A stretch of 64,000 nucleotides of DNA from Pseudomonas putida (GCF_001941965.1 NZ_MKZO01000032.1:1-64000), one strand, 5' to 3'; shown: positions 1-8,641, numbered from the stretch's first letter. The notes: a model not told the origin generated them from the sequence alone. Numbers and translations are program-made.

Positions 1-85
1 TCAAGCCAGGGTTTGGCTGGCGGTGTCAAGCGATGCGGTATAGGTAGTCAAAAGGGCTTCTCCCATGCACTGATTTGAGCGCTAA

Positions 86-1159
86 TTATATGATATTTAT
101 GGATAATTTCCAAAGTTGATGACATTGGCTTACCGTCTGGCCAACCTGCTCACGACCATTGCGTGACGTCTGGTCGGCCTGGCGGGAGGCTTCTGAGGTG
201 CTCACGGCATTGCGCGCCACCTCCTCGACGGCGCTGGTCATCTCGTTCACAGCGGTGGCTGCCTGCTCGATTTCCGCATTCTGTTGGTGCAGGCCACGGG
301 TCGAGTCCTCGGTGACCGAATGCAACTGTTCGGAGGCAGAGGCCAACTGGTTGGCGGAGTCGGCAATATGCTGGATGGTGCCACGCAGGCTAACCTGCAT
401 GTCCTGCAGGGCACTCAGCAACTGTGCCGGCTCGTCCTTACCCACGATCTCGACATGTCGGGTCAGATCGCCGGACGCCACTACCCGGGCTTGTTCCACC
501 GCTTGTGCGAGGGGGAGGACCAGGCTTCGGGTGAAAGTCATGGCAAGCGCGGCGGTCAACAGCACGGCCACCAGCATGATGAAGATCACCATCTTCATCG
601 AATCGTTGAACGCGGTATCGCTGGCGGCTGCAGCGCGTTTGGCGCCTTCGTCGTTGACCCGGGTCAATTCGTCTAGAGCCCTGGCAACGTTTTCGGCATA
701 GTCGCCGAGCTTCTGCGCCACCAACTTGCGGGTCGCCTCCAGATCGCCAGAACGGCTGAGTGAAACGGTCAACCCGGACTGCTCCATATAGAGTGCTTTG
801 GCGGATTTGTAGGTCTCGTACAGGGCACGCTCTTCCTTGGACGAAATCAGCGATTCATAAAGGCGCTCGCTCGTTTCCAGGTCGCGTTCGGCCTTTTCCA
901 GGCTAGCCAAGGTACTGTCCCTGGCACTCCCCTCCACCAGCGCATAGCGCAAGGTCATGGCGCGAATGCGCGAACTGGCCGCACTCATGTCGTTGACCGT
1001 CATGATCGATGGCAACCAGTTGTCATTGACCTCGTCGCTGTGGCCATCCATCTGGTTCATCTGATAGAGCGAGATAAGCCCCAGCACGATCAACAGAAGC
1101 CCTAACGACGAAAATGCCAAGGTCGAGCGCAGGCCAATCCGTATTTGTCTAAACCACAT
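86..1159 (-). pseudogene. methyl-accepting chemotaxis protein, 3'-truncated
   Basis: Inner-membrane chemoreceptor fragment. It has TM1 at about residues 12-32, a periplasmic four-helix ligand domain, TM2 at about 188-208, a HAMP region and the first part of the cytoplasmic signalling helix (runs such as QAATAVNEMTSAVEEVARNA). Homology stops after about residue 344 (GQTVS, near base 128). The last 13 residues are unrelated and AT-rich. Family members run to about 540 residues, so the hairpin tip that binds CheW/CheA is missing and signalling should be dead. The break suggests an insertion or rearrangement just left of base 128; what lies beyond base 1 cannot be seen. The start at 1159 gives a normal N-terminus. 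Confidence 0.85.
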
Positions 1160-1323
1160 GATGAGTTCCCGAATAGCTATAACAGGTTGATGGGCAACGC
1201 ACGCCAGGGTTTTGTGGCCCGATCGGCAGATGCCGTCGAGATCATTATTCTATTCAGTGCAAAGGCGGGATTGATGTGGAACAAGGCATGCAACGGCAGT
1301 TGCCGCAAGGCATGCTTCTTCGC

Positions 1324-1866
1324 TCAACGACCAGGCAGCATGCGCCTCAGGGTGTTGTCCTTGAACCAGTAGTGGTGAACCAGACCCGCCACCGCATGCA
1401 TGCCGATCAGCCAATAACCGGCGCTACCCAACCATTCATGCCAGCCCTTGAGTTGTCGGGCCAAGGCGGGATCTAGAGAAATGAGTGATGGCAGCGAGAT
1501 ATCCCAGTACGGTAGCGGTTTGCCTGCGGCGCTCAGCATCAGCCAGGCCAGCAATGGTGTGACGATCATCAGGCCGTACAGCGCCAGGTGCATAAGTTTC
1601 GCCACCGCGTTCTGCCAAGCCGGTGGTTGCGGCCGTATCGGCGGACGGGGAGTCAGACGGCCCAGCAGGCGAACCCAGACCAGCGCGAAGACTGCCAGGC
1701 CTAGCAGACCATGGAAGCCCAGTAGAGGCCCCTTCAGAACATGCCCCTTGGGCAGGGCCCCACGCAGCTCGATACAGGCATAGATGCCGATGAACAGGAT
1801 TACCATGCTCCAGTGCATGATGATGGACAAGCGACCGTAACGGTCAGTACTTGATTCGTGCTTCAT
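1324..1866 (-). CDS. cytochrome b561 family protein
   Basis: Four-helix inner-membrane di-heme cytochrome b of the bacterial b561 (CybB) type, 180 aa. Candidate heme ligands are in IIMHWSM near the N-terminus, GFHGLLG, LMHLALYG and the C-terminal HAVAGLVHHYW. Such proteins are thought to pass electrons from ubiquinol, often to superoxide or periplasmic partners. The start at 1866 is preferred over an ATG 12 codons upstream because GAGGGG lies 8 bases before it and MKHESSTDRYGRLSIIMHW is the usual N-terminus. It lies downstream of the two-component genes but has its own spacer carrying CTTCAG-type repeats, so it may be a target of that pair. Confidence 0.9.
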   Translation of the reverse strand: MKHESSTDRYGRLSIIMHWSMVILFIGIYACIELRGALPKGHVLKGPLLGFHGLLGLAVFALVWVRLLGRLTPRPPIRPQPPAWQNAVAKLMHLALYGLMIVTPLLAWLMLSAAGKPLPYWDISLPSLISLDPALARQLKGWHEWLGSAGYWLIGMHAVAGLVHHYWFKDNTLRRMLPGR

Positions 1867-1910
1867 ATCCTTGGCCCCTCGGAGTGGAACAGACGATGCC
1901 AAGGTGCCAT

Positions 1911-1933
1911 CTGAAGCTTAAGGAAGTCTGAAG
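1911..1933 (-). promoter_or_regulatory. putative response-regulator box before cytochrome b561
   Basis: On the minus strand CTTCAG (1933-1928), CTTAAG (1922-1917) and CTTCAG (1916-1911) occur in the same orientation. The first two are exactly 11 bp apart (CTTCAG-N5-CTTAAG). This is the pitch of PmrA/QseB-type direct repeats, and it matches the element before the operon at 8224. It overlaps the last codons of the histidine kinase gene. The link to the neighbouring response regulator is inferred. Confidence 0.45.
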
Positions 1934-3312
1934 TCCGTAGCGACCGTGCGCTCGAGCGGGATCGATAGGGTCGCGGCAAGTCCGCCGCTCGATCGGTTTT
2001 CAAGCCGCACCTGCCCCCCCATGCGCTCAACGATGGTGGCGACGATAGAGAGTCCGAGGCCGGCGCCATTGGGGCTGTTCCGGCTGTAGAAGCGCTCGAA
2101 GACCCGCGACAGGCTGGCCTCGTCGATACCCGGACCTTCGTCTTCGACGGTTAACACGGCCGCACCGTCCAACTGCCTGAGCGACACCGTGATACGCCCT
2201 CCCGCCGGCGAGTGCTCCACCGCGTTCGCCACCAGGTTCTGCAAGGCGATGCCCAGCACGCCGGGATCGACAGCCAGATGGTGATCACCCTCGCCGATGT
2301 CCAGCGACGGTTCCAGGCCATGGTCGAGAATCCAGGGGGTCAACTCCGCCAACGTATCGGTGACCACCTGCGCGACATCGACCGGGGGGCTCGCACGTTG
2401 TCCCAGGCGCGGTTCCAGACGGGCCAGGGTCAACAGCTGGTTGACCACCCGGGCCAGGCGATCGACGCCGCCGATCAGGAAAGTCAGAGCTTTATGCCGC
2501 TCGTCCTCAGTGGTGGCCGCCTGTGCGTTCTGCGCATGCAGGCGCAGGATCGCCAGCGGGGTGCGCATCTCATGGGCTGCGTCGGCGATGAAGCGATGCT
2601 CGCGACGCAACAGGTCTTCGATCTGAGCCAATAGACGATTGATCGCCGCCTGCATGGGCTCCAGTTCCGATGGCAATGGCACTAGTTGCAGCGGTTCCAG
2701 GGAATCGGCATGCCGGGCGCGGATGACATTGGCCATGTTCTGCAAGGGTTGCAGCCCCCAGCCGATCGCGAACCAGACGAGCAAGGCCAGAGCCAAGCTG
2801 CCGATCAGGAAGGGGAACAGAGTGTGACGGACAATTCGGTCGATGAGGTCGTAACGCACATCCTCGCGCTCGCCGACCCAGATGACCCAATGCCGTTGCG
2901 GTACGGGGAGGACGAAACCGCGCCATTGCTCGCCATTGACCGGAAAGTCGGCAAAGCCCGAAGAGACTGGAAGCGCCCCCAAGACCGGGGCGCTGGGGGT
3001 GTGAACCAACAGCTTGCCGGTATCATCCCAGACCTGAAAGGCCAGCTTGCTTTCATAGGGGTGGCCAACCCTATGCCGCCCAGCTTTGCCCAAGGCGTCG
3101 TTGAAGGCCTGGTACAGCTCCTCACGGCTACCGTCCTGGACCGGAATGCTCATTACGCCCTCTAACAGGCGGGCATTCTGCGCAAGATGGGCATCATAGA
3201 CTTCGGTGATTTCGCGGCGGCTGTCGTGGTAGTTGTACAGCGCCAACAGGCTGGTTCCCAGCACCAGCAAAAGCATCACCCGCCATAGCGTTCTCTGGCG
3301 CAGCGAGCTCAT
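1918..3312 (-). CDS. sensor histidine kinase, QseC/PmrB type
   Basis: 464-aa inner-membrane sensor kinase. TM1 is at about 10-27, followed by a periplasmic region of about 135 residues, TM2 at about 165-186, and a HAMP-like linker. The dimerisation helix carries the phospho-accepting His247 (FIADAAHEMRTPLAIL). The ATPase domain has the N box (NLVANAVEHS) and G boxes (DEGPGI, GAGLGLSI). Its start overlaps the stop of the response regulator by four bases, so the two are co-translated at the end of the seven-gene operon starting at 8224. The input signal is unknown; the co-transcribed enzymes suggest it senses the state or product of their pathway. Confidence 0.93.
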   Translation of the reverse strand: MSSLRQRTLWRVMLLLVLGTSLLALYNYHDSRREITEVYDAHLAQNARLLEGVMSIPVQDGSREELYQAFNDALGKAGRHRVGHPYESKLAFQVWDDTGKLLVHTPSAPVLGALPVSSGFADFPVNGEQWRGFVLPVPQRHWVIWVGEREDVRYDLIDRIVRHTLFPFLIGSLALALLVWFAIGWGLQPLQNMANVIRARHADSLEPLQLVPLPSELEPMQAAINRLLAQIEDLLRREHRFIADAAHEMRTPLAILRLHAQNAQAATTEDERHKALTFLIGGVDRLARVVNQLLTLARLEPRLGQRASPPVDVAQVVTDTLAELTPWILDHGLEPSLDIGEGDHHLAVDPGVLGIALQNLVANAVEHSPAGGRITVSLRQLDGAAVLTVEDEGPGIDEASLSRVFERFYSRNSPNGAGLGLSIVATIVERMGGQVRLENRSSGGLAATLSIPLERTVATDFRLP

Positions 3313-3971
3313 GCCTTGCCCTCGACCAGATAGCCGATACCACGCACGGTGCGGATCAGGCCGTTGAACAGCTTTTTGCGCAGGTGATAGATGTTCACTT
3401 CCAGGGTATTGCTCTCCGGCTCTTCGTCCCAGCCATAGAGCAACTGGGTCAGGCGCTCGCGGGTGAAGACCTTGCCCGGCTGGGCGAGCAGTTCATGCAG
3501 CAGCACATACTCCTTGGGTGTCAGGACCACCAGCTCGCCGTTGTAGTACACCTGCTGGGTTGCAGGGTCGAGGCTGACGCCGGCATGTTCGATCAGCACC
3601 TTGGCGCGCCCGGCACTGCGGCGCAGCAAGGCCCGCAAGCGGGCCTTGAGCTCGTTAAGGTCGAAGGGTTTGACCAGGTAATCGTCTGCTCCGGCATCGA
3701 GGCCGGTGATGCGGTCTGCGGTAGCATCCCGGGCGGTGAGAATGAGCACCGGCAGGCTGTCACCGCCGGCCCTCACCCGCCTCAGCAGTTCGATGCCATC
3801 CAGGCGCGGCAGTCCCAGATCGAGGATCACCAGGTCAAAGGCCTCATGCTGCAACGCATGCAATCCGCTCACACCGTCGCGCAACCAGTCGAGGGTATAG
3901 CCCTCCTGGCGCAGACCATCGCAGATCCCCTCGCCCAGCGCGGTATCGTCCTCAACCAGCAGCAGCCGCAT
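3309..3971 (-). CDS. OmpR/QseB-family response regulator
   Basis: 220-aa regulator with an N-terminal receiver (acidic pocket EDD at 7-9, phospho-acceptor Asp51 in VILDLGLPRLDG, conserved Lys in LVKPF) and a C-terminal winged helix ending in the RTVRGIGYLV motif. It starts two bases after the stop of the TPR gene and overlaps the kinase gene by four bases. The best candidate targets are the CTTCAG-N5-CTTCAG repeats at 8273-8289 and 1911-1933, because members of this family bind 11-bp-spaced direct repeats. That would make the operon self-regulated. Confidence 0.95.
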   Translation of the reverse strand: MRLLLVEDDTALGEGICDGLRQEGYTLDWLRDGVSGLHALQHEAFDLVILDLGLPRLDGIELLRRVRAGGDSLPVLILTARDATADRITGLDAGADDYLVKPFDLNELKARLRALLRRSAGRAKVLIEHAGVSLDPATQQVYYNGELVVLTPKEYVLLHELLAQPGKVFTRERLTQLLYGWDEEPESNTLEVNIYHLRKKLFNGLIRTVRGIGYLVEGKA

Positions 3972-3973
3972 AG

Positions 3974-4615
3974 TCAGTCCTGTTTGTCCTTGATCGCCTT
4001 GAGTAAAGCATCGATATCGCTGCGCCGGCCCTGGTCAGCCAATTCGCGTCCTGGCCGCGGTGGTGCCTGCAAGGCTTTCTGCAGGGCCAGCCGAGCCTCG
4101 CCGTAGCGTTTCTGCCGGAACAGATGATCGGCCCAGAAGTAGTTGCTGTCGATACCGCTGGGGTTGATCTGCAATGCCTGGCGCAACAATGTCTCGGCCT
4201 TTTCGGCGTCACCGAAGCCGATCGGCCAGCCGGGCACCTGGTCATACAAGGTACCCAGACTGGTATAGGCCGAGCCCTGCAGTGCGTTGGGGTCCAGCTT
4301 CATCGCCTGCTCCAGGCTGGCCTTCGCCGTCTTGACCTTGCTCAGAGCCCCCAGTCCACCGGTAGCACCGGCCCAACTGCTGTTGATGATGCCGTCCCAG
4401 ATCAGCGGCTCGGCCTTGCCGGGATATTGTCGAACGAAGCTGGCGGCATCACCGGCCAGCTTCTCGAAGGCATCGGCACGCTGGTCCTTGGGTGTCTGGT
4501 ACTGGATCTGTGCCCAGCGCTGCTGCAACTCTCCCAGATGCTGGGTACCTGCCTGGTCCAGCGCCCAGGTCAAAGGTGTGAATGCCAGCAGGCTGGCCAC
4601 GAACAGACGTTTCAT
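3974..4615 (-). CDS. exported TPR-repeat protein
   Basis: 213 aa. A signal peptide (MKRLFVASLLAFTPLTWA, cleavage near residue 18) is followed by TPR-like helical repeats: SLEQAMKLDPNALQGSAYTSLGTLYDQ, then AETLLRQALQINPSGIDSNYFWADHLF, then GEARLALQKAL. It is probably a periplasmic scaffold. Its ATG overlaps the SDR stop by four bases. A TPR partner in an operon of acyl-modifying enzymes could help assemble them or carry their product. No enzymatic motif is visible. Confidence 0.85.
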   Translation of the reverse strand: MKRLFVASLLAFTPLTWALDQAGTQHLGELQQRWAQIQYQTPKDQRADAFEKLAGDAASFVRQYPGKAEPLIWDGIINSSWAGATGGLGALSKVKTAKASLEQAMKLDPNALQGSAYTSLGTLYDQVPGWPIGFGDAEKAETLLRQALQINPSGIDSNYFWADHLFRQKRYGEARLALQKALQAPPRPGRELADQGRRSDIDALLKAIKDKQD

Positions 4616-5418
4616 TTGATCGACTCCTTGGAGTGGCTACCGATATGGCGACGGATCACTGGCAACTGCTTGCGCAGTGCCCGATCCACCACCCCCGGCA
4701 ACATGCCGTTGAGACGTACGAAGAGCTTTTCCGGCCATCCCAGGTAGAGCTCGCTGCGCTCGGACTGCACCGCCTCGAGCACTGCCCGGGCGACATCCGC
4801 CGGGTCGTCCATACCAACCTTGAGGGCCTGGTTAAGGGCCATGGCGGCGCTGCTGTTCATACTTGTGCGGGTGGCCCTGGGGGCTGCGTAAAGCACGTTG
4901 ACCGTGGTATCGGCCAGCTCGCGGCGCAACGCTTCGGAAAAACCACGCAGGGCGAACTTGCTGGCGCAATAGGTGGCGTAGCCTGGATAACCGATCGAAC
5001 CGTAGGTCGAGCCGACGTTGACCACCAGCGCCTTGGCCTGGGTCCGCAGCAAGGGCAGGCAGGCTCGGGTCAGTTGCAGCGGAGCCTTGAGGTTGATGTC
5101 CAGCAACTCGTCGAGCGCTTGCTCGTCCAACTGGTCGAGCAAGGCGAAGCGATTGATTCCAGCGGCATTGATCAGCACGTTGACTCCGCCGATTTCCCGG
5201 GCCCGACCAACTACCAGCTCACGGCCTTCGGCAGTGCGCAGGTCGGCACTCTGCCAATGCAGGCGCTGCGGGTAGCGCTTTAGCAGACCGCTCAATTCGC
5301 CCATCTGCCGGCTGACCGCCAGGACCCTGGCACCGGCGGCACAGAGTTGCTCGGCCAGTTCCAGGCCGATGCCACCACTGGCACCGGTCAGGATCACCAC
5401 GGAATCAGACAAGCGCAT
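4612..5418 (-). CDS. short-chain dehydrogenase/reductase
   Basis: 268-aa classical SDR with a Rossmann fold: TGASGGIG at 11-18 for NAD(P) binding, NAAG at 84-87, and the catalytic triad Ser137, Tyr150 and Lys154 (YCASK). The C-terminal stretch after about residue 200 is lengthened and basic, as in SDRs acting on lipid or ketone groups near membranes. I chose the start at 5418 (MRLSDSVVILTG), which overlaps the upstream gene by 14 bases; the longer reading frame adds 26 unlike residues. Likely it reduces or oxidises an acyl-derived keto/hydroxy group made by the ligase and diiron protein of the same operon. Confidence 0.92.
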   Translation of the reverse strand: MRLSDSVVILTGASGGIGLELAEQLCAAGARVLAVSRQMGELSGLLKRYPQRLHWQSADLRTAEGRELVVGRAREIGGVNVLINAAGINRFALLDQLDEQALDELLDINLKAPLQLTRACLPLLRTQAKALVVNVGSTYGSIGYPGYATYCASKFALRGFSEALRRELADTTVNVLYAAPRATRTSMNSSAAMALNQALKVGMDDPADVARAVLEAVQSERSELYLGWPEKLFVRLNGMLPGVVDRALRKQLPVIRRHIGSHSKESIK

Positions 5419-6097
5419 GGCGCACCTCAGGTTGGCCCGCCCGTGGCAGGCTCTCGAACATCCCGGTGTACAGGCGGTACACCACCTTGGCGGCATGGAT
5501 CACCGCCTCTTGATCGGCGGGGTCGTCCAGGCGATCCATCAGGTTGCGATAGGTGACCATATGGTCCTGGTCCAGGGCGCCGTGGGAACTGAGGTAGCTG
5601 AAGGCTTTGTCCGGTAGGGCCAGGGTGCTCTGGATGGTGCCGGCCGCCTGGGTTGCCAGGGCGATGCTGGTGCCCTCGAGCACGTTGACCATGCCGAACA
5701 GGCCGACCGGATTGCCACGGGCGATGAGGTCGTAGAGGTAAGCCACCATCAGTTCGATGGACAATGACGGCCGGCCATCCCGCACGCCCTCCCAGTCACC
5801 GCCGCAGGCCTTGATGTCGTTGAGAATCCACTGCTCGTGGCCGTACTCCTCCTCGATGTATTCGCAGACCGCGCCGCGCAACCACTCCAGGCGCGACGGC
5901 AGGCGTGCACCGCAGGCCATCATCAGCGGCACGGTATGGCGGACATGGTGGTAGGCCTGGCTCAGGAACGCGATGTAGCTGTCCAGGCTGACCTGGCCGG
6001 CCAGCGCCTCGCGGATCACCGGAACGGCGAATAGCGCCTGGCGTTCCTGGGCGGTCTGTTGTTGCAGGGTGTCAAAAAAGGCCATGGAATACCTCAT
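5405..6097 (-). CDS. heme-oxygenase-like (TenA/UndA-like) putative diiron enzyme
   Basis: 230-aa all-helical protein of the TenA/PqqC/heme-oxygenase-like superfamily. Possible metal ligands are His50, His51 and His54 (AYHHVRH), the acidic run CEYIEEEYGHEQW with Glu82-84 and His87, and a later acidic/His helix (ALDQDHM). Several members of this fold are diiron oxidases on fatty acids or amino acids (for example UndA, which makes undecene), others are thiaminases. Beside an acyl-AMP ligase and an SDR, an oxidase acting on an activated acyl group is most likely. The start at 6097 makes an ATGA overlap with the ligase stop; an ATG at 6085 with GAGG six bases before it is an equal alternative. Confidence 0.8.
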   Translation of the reverse strand: MRYSMAFFDTLQQQTAQERQALFAVPVIREALAGQVSLDSYIAFLSQAYHHVRHTVPLMMACGARLPSRLEWLRGAVCEYIEEEYGHEQWILNDIKACGGDWEGVRDGRPSLSIELMVAYLYDLIARGNPVGLFGMVNVLEGTSIALATQAAGTIQSTLALPDKAFSYLSSHGALDQDHMVTYRNLMDRLDDPADQEAVIHAAKVVYRLYTGMFESLPRAGQPEVRHALV

Positions 6098-7557
6098 AGC
6101 GGAATGTCGGATAACAGGGTGTGGTAACGCTTCAGGATCGCCTCGCGGCGCGGGCGCCCATTGGCAGTCAGGGTTTCATCGCGGCTATCGAAGGGGACCG
6201 GCAGGCGCCGCCAGGCATGTACCCTGGCGTAATCCGGCAAGCGGGCGTTGCACTGCTGAACGGCCTGTTCGATGGTGTCGTCACTGGCATTCGGGTCGAG
6301 CGGCCAGAGCAAGGCGCTGTTACGCGGCAAGCCCTCGCCATGGACGAAGGCCTGGGCCAGGACTCCGCCCTGGGTCAGTTCGGCTTCTACCCATTCGGGG
6401 TTGACGTTGCGTCCGAAGCTGGTGATGAACTGGTGCTTCTTGCGCCCGTTCAAGTACAGGTAGCCCTGCTCGTCGAAGTAGCCCAGGTCGCCAGTAGCCC
6501 ACCACTGCCCCTGGAATACGGGCTCCTCCAGGTAACCCAGCAGGGTCGATCCGGCCACGATGACTTCGCCGTCATCGGCGATGCGTACCTGCACGTGCGG
6601 CAACGGCTTGCCGACGCTGCCAGGCCGTACCGCCCCCGGGCGGTTCAATGCCACCACCGATGCGCACTCGGACAAGCCATAGCCCTCGAACACCGGCAGG
6701 CCGACCGCCTCGGCGCGGGCCAGCAGGTCAGGGGAAACCCGGGCACCGCCAACGGCGACGAAGCGTAGAGGGCCGACCTGCATCAGCCCACGCTCGATGG
6801 CGGTCACCAGCCCCATCAACAGTTGCGGCACCAGGATCAGGCTGTGCGCACCGCTCAGGGCAACGGCACCGAGCAGACGCTTGAAATCCACCTGGCTGGC
6901 ACCGCCGATGCCCAGTTGCGCCTGCGGATAGAGCAGTACGCAGGCACCGGCCATCAACGCGGCATAGACGCCGAGGTTTTCCAGCAGCACCCCCAGCGGC
7001 AGTACCGCCAGGTAGCGCTGGGGAGCGGTTGCCCGACTGGCCGTTTCCAGTTCCCGAGCCACCCGCAACAGGGTGTCGGCACTCAGGCACACGCCTTTGG
7101 GTCGGCCAGTGCTACCGGAGGTGTAGGTGATCTTCGCCGTGCCGCCGGGCAGCGCCACCGGCGCCGCGACGGCCCGTCGCCAGAAGCCGTCATGCTGGCT
7201 GAAACCCTGCTCGGCGAAGTGATCGCTCCATTGCACTTCGGCCAACGCCAGCGTGGCACCGCTCTGCTGCAGGCAGTGTTCGAACTGAGCAGCACTGAAA
7301 AACGACGGAATGAACACGCACGGCCGCTCGGCGAACAGCGCTGCCAGATCCCAAAGCAACGCCTCGGGACCGTTGTCCATGGCTAGAACCAGGGCACCCG
7401 GTGCCTGCTGGCGCAAGACCTGGACACGCCCCTCAACCTCGACGAGCAGTTCCATCCAGCTCAAGCGCCGGTTGGCACCCTGTATTGCGATGGCGTCGCC
7501 CCGGTCACGGGCATTGATCGTCAGTACCTGCTGAAAACGTTCCAGTTCATGCGGCAT
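6094..7557 (-). CDS. acyl-AMP ligase (AMP-binding, acyl-adenylating enzyme)
   Basis: 487-aa ANL-superfamily enzyme. It has the P-loop-like core TYTSGSTGRPKGV, the A5 motif YGLSECASVVA and the ATP-ribose Asp in WATGDLGYF. It is short for an acyl-CoA synthetase, though a C-terminal region with GRKK and a late NGRPRR is present. It activates a carboxylic acid, most likely a fatty acid, as acyl-AMP for transfer to CoA, a carrier or directly to a partner. The start at 7557 (MPHELERFQQV, AGGGGA about 7 bases upstream) overlaps the upstream gene by 11 bases. A direct hand-over to the GNAT-like 'hemolysin' protein is an attractive possibility. Confidence 0.9.
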   Translation of the reverse strand: MPHELERFQQVLTINARDRGDAIAIQGANRRLSWMELLVEVEGRVQVLRQQAPGALVLAMDNGPEALLWDLAALFAERPCVFIPSFFSAAQFEHCLQQSGATLALAEVQWSDHFAEQGFSQHDGFWRRAVAAPVALPGGTAKITYTSGSTGRPKGVCLSADTLLRVARELETASRATAPQRYLAVLPLGVLLENLGVYAALMAGACVLLYPQAQLGIGGASQVDFKRLLGAVALSGAHSLILVPQLLMGLVTAIERGLMQVGPLRFVAVGGARVSPDLLARAEAVGLPVFEGYGLSECASVVALNRPGAVRPGSVGKPLPHVQVRIADDGEVIVAGSTLLGYLEEPVFQGQWWATGDLGYFDEQGYLYLNGRKKHQFITSFGRNVNPEWVEAELTQGGVLAQAFVHGEGLPRNSALLWPLDPNASDDTIEQAVQQCNARLPDYARVHAWRRLPVPFDSRDETLTANGRPRREAILKRYHTLLSDIPL

Positions 7558-8224
7558 GACCGGTCCCCTGGGAGAGTGCCGGCAAGCCAAGGCGCTGGAA
7601 GACCCCGGCCTGGGTCAAGGCCTCGAAGCCGTAGCCGATGTTGCCGGCAAAGACCTGGGGACGCTGGGCGTAGTAGGTCCCCCACTGGTCCTGCTCGCCG
7701 TCCAGGCGCTCAGGATCGGCCACCGCCAGTACGCTGGGCTGCAGCCCCAGGCGCTGGAAGCTGTTGATCAAAGAAGCTGCACCGGTGAAGGCCACCCATT
7801 TCAGGCCGCGAATGGCCAGCAACCAGGTAACCACGATGATGATGATCCGGGCGCTGCCGGCGCTCAGCGACGCCAGGTTGCCCACCTCGACCAGGCAATC
7901 GCGCCCCAGCGGACCGCCTGCCAATCGCGAAACCGCAACCTCGAGGGGTTCGTCCAGATAACGTTCCAGAAACAGCGGACCGGTCTGGGCCGGACGTACC
8001 CCGGCCGCTGCGATCATCCGCCCGTTGCGGTCATGCAGGGCCAGCAGTTCCGGCAGATAGTGCTGGACATCGGCCTGGTGCATGCTGGCGAAACACTGAT
8101 GGATGAACTGTTCCAGTTCCCCGCGACCGCTGTCGTGGGGAAGGTGAAGGGATAACTGTGCGTGATGCTCGGCATGACTGCCGACAGACAATGGGAGCAG
8201 GCTGCTCCATTCAAGCTGGGTCAT
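7547..8224 (-). CDS. thermostable hemolysin (delta-VPH) family protein
   Basis: 225 aa; I recognise the T_hemolysin family from the pattern HLPHDSGRGELEQFIHQCFA ... LVEVGNLAS ... GLKWVAFTGAASLINSFQRLG. The name comes from an old Vibrio clone; this member has no signal peptide or pore-like region. The arrangement EVGNLAS, a hydrophobic strand (IIIIVVTWLL) and FTG..SL...F.RLG resembles a GNAT/LuxI-type acyltransferase fold, so an N-acyltransferase role is plausible (inference). It is the first gene of the seven-gene operon, with GGGGGAG before the ATG and CTTCAG repeats upstream. Confidence 0.82.
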   Translation of the reverse strand: MTQLEWSSLLPLSVGSHAEHHAQLSLHLPHDSGRGELEQFIHQCFASMHQADVQHYLPELLALHDRNGRMIAAAGVRPAQTGPLFLERYLDEPLEVAVSRLAGGPLGRDCLVEVGNLASLSAGSARIIIIVVTWLLAIRGLKWVAFTGAASLINSFQRLGLQPSVLAVADPERLDGEQDQWGTYYAQRPQVFAGNIGYGFEALTQAGVFQRLGLPALSQGTGHAA

Positions 8225-8256
8225 GAAACTCCCCCCGATTGGGCTCGACTGGGGTG

Positions 8257-8289
8257 AGTATCAGCGTCGAATCTGAAGGGAGTCTGAAG
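8257..8289 (-). promoter_or_regulatory. putative operon promoter with CTTCAG-N5-CTTCAG box
   Basis: On the minus strand CTTCAG (8289-8284) and CTTCAG (8278-8273) are direct repeats with a 5-bp spacer, 11 bp pitch. A possible -10 GATACT (8262-8257) starts 10 bp after the second repeat, so the repeats cover the -35 position as in promoters activated by PmrA/QseB-type regulators. The ATG of the first operon gene follows at 8224. Confidence 0.5.
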
Positions 8290-8625
8290 GACCTGACAAC
8301 CCCCGGCTTACTGACCTGAGCTGAGAGGTGCGAGCGTGCCCATGCCCTCTAGCTCTACGCAGGTCGGCTTCACGAACAATGCGCCAGGACCTTGCACACT
8401 TCTCTCAGCCCTCGCCTGACTGAAATGGTCGTGGTCGATTCCGGAGTTGGAACAGAACCTACGAGCAACCATCACGGCCTATCAGATTCGGAGCTAAGCA
8501 GAAGGATCAGTAACCGGATAACCCTCTATGAAGCAGTCACTTTCTGAGGCCATCGCAGAAATGGCCCAACAGCAAGTTACATCTGAAGCGTCTAAATTCG
8601 CCCACCGCAAGCATGACCCCGCGCT
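8290..8625. other. intergenic spacer between operon 1 and the ars operon
   Basis: 336 bases with no recognised gene family. The only coding-like stretch is the short plus-strand frame at 8528-8641, listed separately. I see no transposase remnant, tRNA or strong terminator. This is a likely joint between two accessory modules. Confidence 0.5.
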
Positions 8626-8641
8626 TCAGCAGATTGTTTGA
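8528..8641 (+). CDS. possible 37-aa peptide or gene remnant
   Basis: Open frame beginning MKQSLSEAIAEMAQQQ and ending in PALQQIV, rich in Gln/Ala and predicted helical. There is no convincing ribosome site close to the ATG. It converges on and overlaps the 3' end of the acetyltransferase gene by 16 bases. It may be a fragment of a gene broken when the ars block was inserted, or chance. Confidence 0.2.
   Translation: MKQSLSEAIAEMAQQQVTSEASKFAHRKHDPALQQIV

Noticed and set aside
1..66. 21-codon minus-strand frame ending at base 1
   Set aside because: Too short, no ribosome site, no recognised family; it may be junction sequence beside the truncated chemoreceptor.
7547..8224. Real hemolysin/toxin reading of the thermostable-hemolysin family gene
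   Set aside because: No secretion signal or pore segment, and the operon is metabolic; the name is historical.
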